Shown here: piece after piece, positions 30,901-36,900 of the stretch
Layout: the number at the start of each line of letters is the position of its first letter
Numbering within the stretch: position 1 is the stretch's first letter
Assembly (NCBI RefSeq): GCF_004519305.1
Contig: NZ_SOZA01000005.1
Coordinates: 62,001-126,000, forward strand
Direction of reading: 5' to 3'
Source of the DNA: Pseudomonas sp. RIT623
GTDB taxonomy: Bacteria > Pseudomonadota > Gammaproteobacteria > Pseudomonadales > Pseudomonadaceae
Length of the DNA: 64,000 nucleotides
Program-made: the position numbers and the translations under genes
The notes under the pieces: generated by a model
Database searches by the model: none
The model's input: only the letters and a program-made list of their open reading frames with translations
What the model was told of the DNA's origin: nothing

Positions 30901-33900
30901 GCCGCCCAGGTGCAGGTTGTTGGCCAGGGTAGCGCCCGCGCCGCTGGCATCGAGGCTGGTGTTGGCGCCAGTGCTGAGGTCGCCGCTACCCAACGCGGTG
31001 TTGCTGCCGACCACCAGGGTGCCGCCATTGAGGGTGGTGCCGCCGCTGTAGGTGTTGTTGCCGTTGAGGGTCAGGCTGGCCGAGCCGTTCTTGACCAGGC
31101 CGCCGTTGCCGGAGACCACGCCGCCGAGGGTCAGCGCCTGGCTGCCGCCAAGGGTCAGGTTGCCACTGGCGAGGTTGACGGCATTGGCCAGTACCAGCGC
31201 CTGGCTGGCGTCGAGGCCGGCGGCGCCGTTGACGGTCAGGACGCCGCTGCCCAGGGCGCCGGCATTGCCCAGCAGCAGGCTGCCAGCCTGCAGCGAGGTG
31301 CCGCCAGCGTAGGTGTTGCTGCCATTGAGCACCAGTTGCCCGGCACCCAGCTTGTTCAGCGCGCCGGCACCGCTGATGATACCGTCGAGGGTCAGGGCCT
31401 GGGTGTTGTTGACGCCGAGAGAGGTACCGGCGCCGAGGCCGATGGCGTTGGTCACTTGCAGCACGCCGGAGCTGGCCAAGGTACTGTTGCCAGTCACCGC
31501 CAGGTTGCCCGTGCCCAGCGCGCTGTTGTTGCCCAGCGTCAGGGTGCCAGCGCCAAGCGTGGTACTGCCTTGATAGGTGTTGGCTGCGCCGAGGGTGAGG
31601 TTGCCGGTACCGGTCTTGGTCAGGCCGCCGGTCCCACTGATCACGCCGTTCAATGTCAGGTCGTTGTTGCCGGCCAGGCTAAGGGTGTCGTTCAGCGCCA
31701 CCTGGTTGGCCAGGGTCAAGGCACCCGTGGTGGCCAGGTTGCTGGCGCCGCCGACGACAAGGTTGCCGGTACCCAGCGCCTGGTTGTTGCCCAGGGTGAG
31801 CGTGCCGGCATTGAGGGTCACGCCGCCAACCAAGGTGTTGGCGCCACTGAGGGTGAGGTTGCCGGCACCGTTCTTGGTCAGGCTGCCGGCCCCGGTTACC
31901 AGCCCGCCCAGGCCCAGGTCGTTGCTGCCGGCGATGGTGAGGTTGCCCGCCAGGTTGACGGTGTTGCCGATAGTGATCGCCGAAGCGCTGTCCAGCGTGG
32001 TGCCGGCAGCCGCGTTGAGCTGGCCGAGGCCAAGGGCGCTGGCGCTGCCGAGCACCAGGGTGCCGGCATTGAGATTGGTGTTGCCCAGGTTGCCATTGCT
32101 GCCGTTCAGGGTCAGGGTGCCGCTGCCGGTCTTGGTCAGGCCGCCGACGCCGGTGACGTTGCCGCCCAGGGTCAGGTTCTGCGCCCCGGCGATGGTCAGG
32201 TTACCGGCCAGGTTGATCAGGTTGGCCAGGGTGACGTTGGCATTGCTGCTCAAGGTGGTGCCACCGGCTGCGTTCAGGGCACCCGTGCCCAGCGCCGTGT
32301 TGCTGCCGACCACAAGGGTGCCGCCGTTCAGGCTGGTAATGCCCTGCTGGCTGTTGCTGGCGTTGAGGGTGAGCGTACCCGCGCCGCCCTTGATCAGGCC
32401 ACCGGTGCCGCTGAGCGTACCGTTGAGGGTGAGGTCGTTGCTCCCAGACAGGGTGAGGTTGGCGTTCAGGGCGATGGTGTTGCCAAGCGCCAGGTTGCCG
32501 GTGGAGTCCAGGCTTGAGGCGCCAGTGACGGTCAGGCCGCCAGTGCCCAGGGCCTGGGCGTTGCCCAGGGTCAGGGTACCGGCCCCCAGGCTGGTGCCGC
32601 CGCTGTAGGTATTGGCATTGCCCAGGGTCAGGTTGGCGCCGCCGTTCTTGATCAGGCTGCCAGTCCCCGATACCACGCCGGACAGGCCCAGGTCGGCGGA
32701 ACCGGCGACGGTCAGGGCACCGCTGAGGCTGAAGGCGTTGCCCAGGGTGACAGCGGTATTGCTGTCCAGGGTAGTACCGTTGGCGGTGCTGACCGTGCCG
32801 GTACCGAAGGCGGTGTTGTTGCCGACCACCAGCGTGCCGCCATTGAACAGGGTGCCGCCGGTATAGCTGTTGGCGCCATTGAGCACCAACGTGCCGCTGT
32901 CGAGCTTGGCCAGTTGGCCGCTGCCAGAGAGGCCAACGTTGAGGGTCGCGGTGACGCCCGGGTCGACGCGCAAGGCGAAGGCGCCGTTGCTGCCGTTGAC
33001 CAGGTCCAGGCCACCGGCGCCGATCAGGCGATAGCCGTTGGTGACGAACTGCAGGCCGGTGGCGGCCTGGGTGCCGACCACGGTGACATCGCCCGCGGTG
33101 CCCTGGAATACCGCGAAGTCGCTGGCCCAGCTGCCATTGAGCACGCCGTTGACATCGGTCCAGTTGGTGTTGCCAGCATTCCAGGTACCGGTACCGCCGT
33201 CGATCACGCCATTGGGCACGCTCTGCGCGCCATCCCAGAACTGCACGGTGCCGCTGGCGCCGCCGACCAGCAGGTTGATCTGACTGCCAATGGAGGTCTG
33301 CACCTGGAGATCGCCGGGCAACATGACGCCCGGCACGTTGCCGACCAGCAGGCCGTTGTCGACCAGCGCGCCGGTGTAGTCGAACAGCCGGTAGATACCG
33401 GTGCCGAAGCCGCCGAGGTCGGTGACGTTGAGGGTACCGTCCAGGGTCAGGTTGCCATTGACGCTGACCACTGCGGTGCCGCCGGTGGCCGGCGATGCCA
33501 GGCCGAAATCGAGGATCGAGCCACTGTGCAGGGTCAGCGCACCGGTGCTGAGGGTCGCGCCGCTATTGGCCAGCAGGTGCGCGCCATTGGCAATGTCGAC
33601 TGCGCCGAGCAGGCTGCCGGTGCCACCGAGGCTGGCGCCGCTGTTGACCTGCACGCTGGCGCTGGCCAGCGAACCGGTGACGTTGAGCAGGCCGGCATTG
33701 ACCGTGGTGTTGCCGCCGAGCACGTTGACGCCGGACAGCTCGAAGCTGCCGGTACCGGTCTTGATCAGCCCGCCACTGCCGGCCAGGGCACCGCTGAACA
33801 CGCTGTTGAGGTTGTTGCCACCGAGGGTCAGGGCACCGCCGCCGGCGATGTTCACCGTGCCGGCCCCGCTCAGGCCACCGATGGTGGCGCTGGCGCCGAG

Positions 33901-36900
33901 ATTGAGGCTGGTGCCGGCGCCGACGCTGACCGCCGAAGTGTTGCCCAGGGCCGTGTTGCCGACCGTGGTGATGCTGCCGCCAAGCAGGTCGATGGCGCCG
34001 CTGAAGGTGTTGTTGCCGCTGAGCGTCAGGTCGGACACGCCGTTCTTGATCAACCCGCCGGTACCGCCGAGCACGCCGCCCAGGGTCAGGTTGTTGCTGC
34101 CGCCGAGGGTCAGGTTGGCGCCGAGGTTGACGTCGTTGCCCAGGGTCATTGCCACGCTGTTGACCAGCGTCGAGGCGCCGCCGACGTTCAATGCGCCGGT
34201 GCCCAGCGCGGCGGCGTTGGCCAAGGTCAGGGTGCCGGCATTGAGGTTCAGGCCACCGCTGAAGCTGTTGGCGCCGCTCAGGGTCAGGTTGCTGCTGCCG
34301 TTCTTGGTCAAGGCCCCGGCACCGCTGATCACGCCGCCCAAGGTCGTGGTGTTGTTGCCTGGCAGGGTCAGGGTGGCGCCGTTGCCAAGGGCGATGGCGT
34401 TGCCGAGGTTGAGGGTGGCGCTGGAGTCGAGGCTGGCATTGCCGCCCACGCTCAGGGCGCCACTGCCGATGGCGTTGTTGTTGCCCAGGACCAGGGTGCC
34501 GGCATTGAGGGTGGTGCCGCCGCTGTAGGTGTTGTTGCCGTTGAGGGTCAGCACGGCGCTGCCGTTCTTGACCAGTGCACCGCTGCCGCTGATGAGACCG
34601 CCGAGGGTGGTGGCGTTGCTGCCAAGCACGGTCAGGGTATTGGCACCGAGGTTGATGCCGTTGGTCACGGCAACGGCGGTGCTGGCGTCGAGATTGGCGT
34701 TGCCGCCCACGGTCAGGGCGCCGATGCCCAGCGCGGTATTGCTGCCCAGGGTCAGGGTGCCGGCATTGAGCTGGGTGCCGTTGGTGTAGAGGTTGTTGCC
34801 GCTCAGGGTCAGGTTGGCGTTGCCGTTCTTGACCAGTGAACCGATGCCGCTGACCACGCCGCTCAGGCCCAGGTCGGCGCTGCCATCGATGGTCAACGGG
34901 CCGGCGATGTTCACATCGTTGGCCAGGCTCACCGCCGTATTGGCATCCAGGTGGGTACCGGCCAGGGTGTTGAGGGTACCGGTACCCAGCGCGGTGTTGC
35001 TGCCGACCACCAGGGTGCCGGCGTTCAGGCGGGTGATGCCGCTGTTGCTGTTGTTGCCGGTCAGGGTCAGGGTGGTGCCGCCATTCTTGGTGATGCCGCC
35101 GGCACCGGCGATGGCGCCGCTCAAGGTCAAGTCGTTGCTGCCGGGCAGGATGAAGTTGCCCGCCAGGTTGAGCGCGTTGCCAAGGTTCAGCCCGGCCACG
35201 CTGGTATCCAGCGTGGTGTTGTTGGCGGCGTTGAGCGCGCCGCTGCCCAGTGCGGTATTGCTGCCGACCACCAGGGTGCCGGCGTTGAGGGCGGTGGCGC
35301 CGCTGTAGGTGTTGTTGCCGCTCAGGGTCAGGGTGGCGCTGCCGTTCTTGACCAGGCCGCCAGTGCCGCTGAGGGTGCCGGCCAGGGTGAGGTTGCTGGT
35401 GGTCGGCAAGGTCAGGTTGGCGCCGAGGTTGACGGCGTTGTTCAGGGTCATCGCCGTCGAGTTGGCCAGGGTCGCCGGGCCACCGACCGTCAACGCGCCG
35501 GCTCCCAACGCGGCGGCGCTGGCCAGGGTCAAGGTACCGGCATTGAGGGTGAGGCCGCCGCTGAAGGTATTGGCGCCGCTCAGGGTCAGGTTGGTGGCGC
35601 CATTTTTGACCAGTGCGCCGGTGCCGCTGATCACCCCGCCCAAGGTGGTGGTGTTGCTGCCTGGCAGGGTCAGGGTGTTGCCGGCAAGATTGATGGCGTT
35701 ACCCAGGTTCAGGGTACCGCTGCCGTCGAGGCTGGCATTGCCGCCCAGGGTCAGGCCGCCCGTGCCCAGGGCATTGCTGTTGCCCAGGGTCAGCAGCCCG
35801 GCGTTCAGGGTGGTGCCGCCGCTGAAGGTGTTGTTGCCATTGAGCGTCAGGCCGGCACTGCCGCTCTTGACCAGGGCACCGGTGCCGCTGATCTGCCCGG
35901 TCAGGGTGGTGGCGTTGCTGCCCAGCACGGTCAAGGTGTTGCCGCCCAGGCTGATGCTGTTGGTCGCCGAGACGGCGGTACTGGTGTCCAGGTTGGCGTT
36001 GCCGCCCAAGGTCAGGCCGCCGATGCCCAGTGCGGTGTTGCTGCCGAGAATCAAGGTACCGGCATTGAGCTGGGTGCCGTTGGTGAAGGTGTTGCTGCCA
36101 CTCAGGGTCAGGCTGGCGTTGCCGTTCTTGACCAGCGAACCGATGCCGCTGATCACGCCGCTCAGCCCGAGGTTGGCAGTGCCGTCGATGGTCAGGGGGC
36201 CGGCGGCGATGACGTCGTTGGCCAGGCTGACCGCGGTGCTGGCGTCCAGGTGGGTACCCACGGCGGTGTTGAGGATGCCGGTACCGAGCGCCGTATTGTT
36301 GCCGACTACCAGGGTGCCACCGTTGAGGAAGGTGGAACCACTATTGGTATTGGCGCCGGTCAGGGTCAGCGTGGTGTTGCCGGCCTTGGTCAGGCCGCCA
36401 CTGCCGGCGATGACGCCACTCAAGGTCAGGTCGTTGCTGCCCGGCAGGTTGAGGTTGCCGGCCAGGTTCAGGCCGTTGCCGATGTTCAGCCCGGCGACGC
36501 TGGTGTCCAGGCTGGTGTTGGCCGCGGCGTTGAGCACGCCGGTGCCCAGCGCGGTGTTGCTGCCCAGCACCAGGGTGCCGGCGTTGAGCGCGGTGGCGCC
36601 ACTGTGGGTGTTGTTGCCGCTGAGGGTCAGGCTGGCGCTGCCGTTCTTGACCAGGCCGCCGGTGCCGCTGAGGGTCCCGGCCAGGTTGAGGTTGTTGGCG
36701 CCTGCCAGGGTCAGGTTGCCGCCCAGGTTGACCGCGTTGCCCAGGGTCAGCGCCGCGGTGTTGGCCAGCGTCGATGCGCCGCCCACGGTCAGGGCGCCGG
36801 TACCCAGCGCCGTGGCGCTGGCCAGGGTCAGGGTGCCGGCGTTGAGGGTGAGGCCACCACTGAAGGTGTTGGCGCCGCCCAGGGTCAGGTTGCTGCTGCC

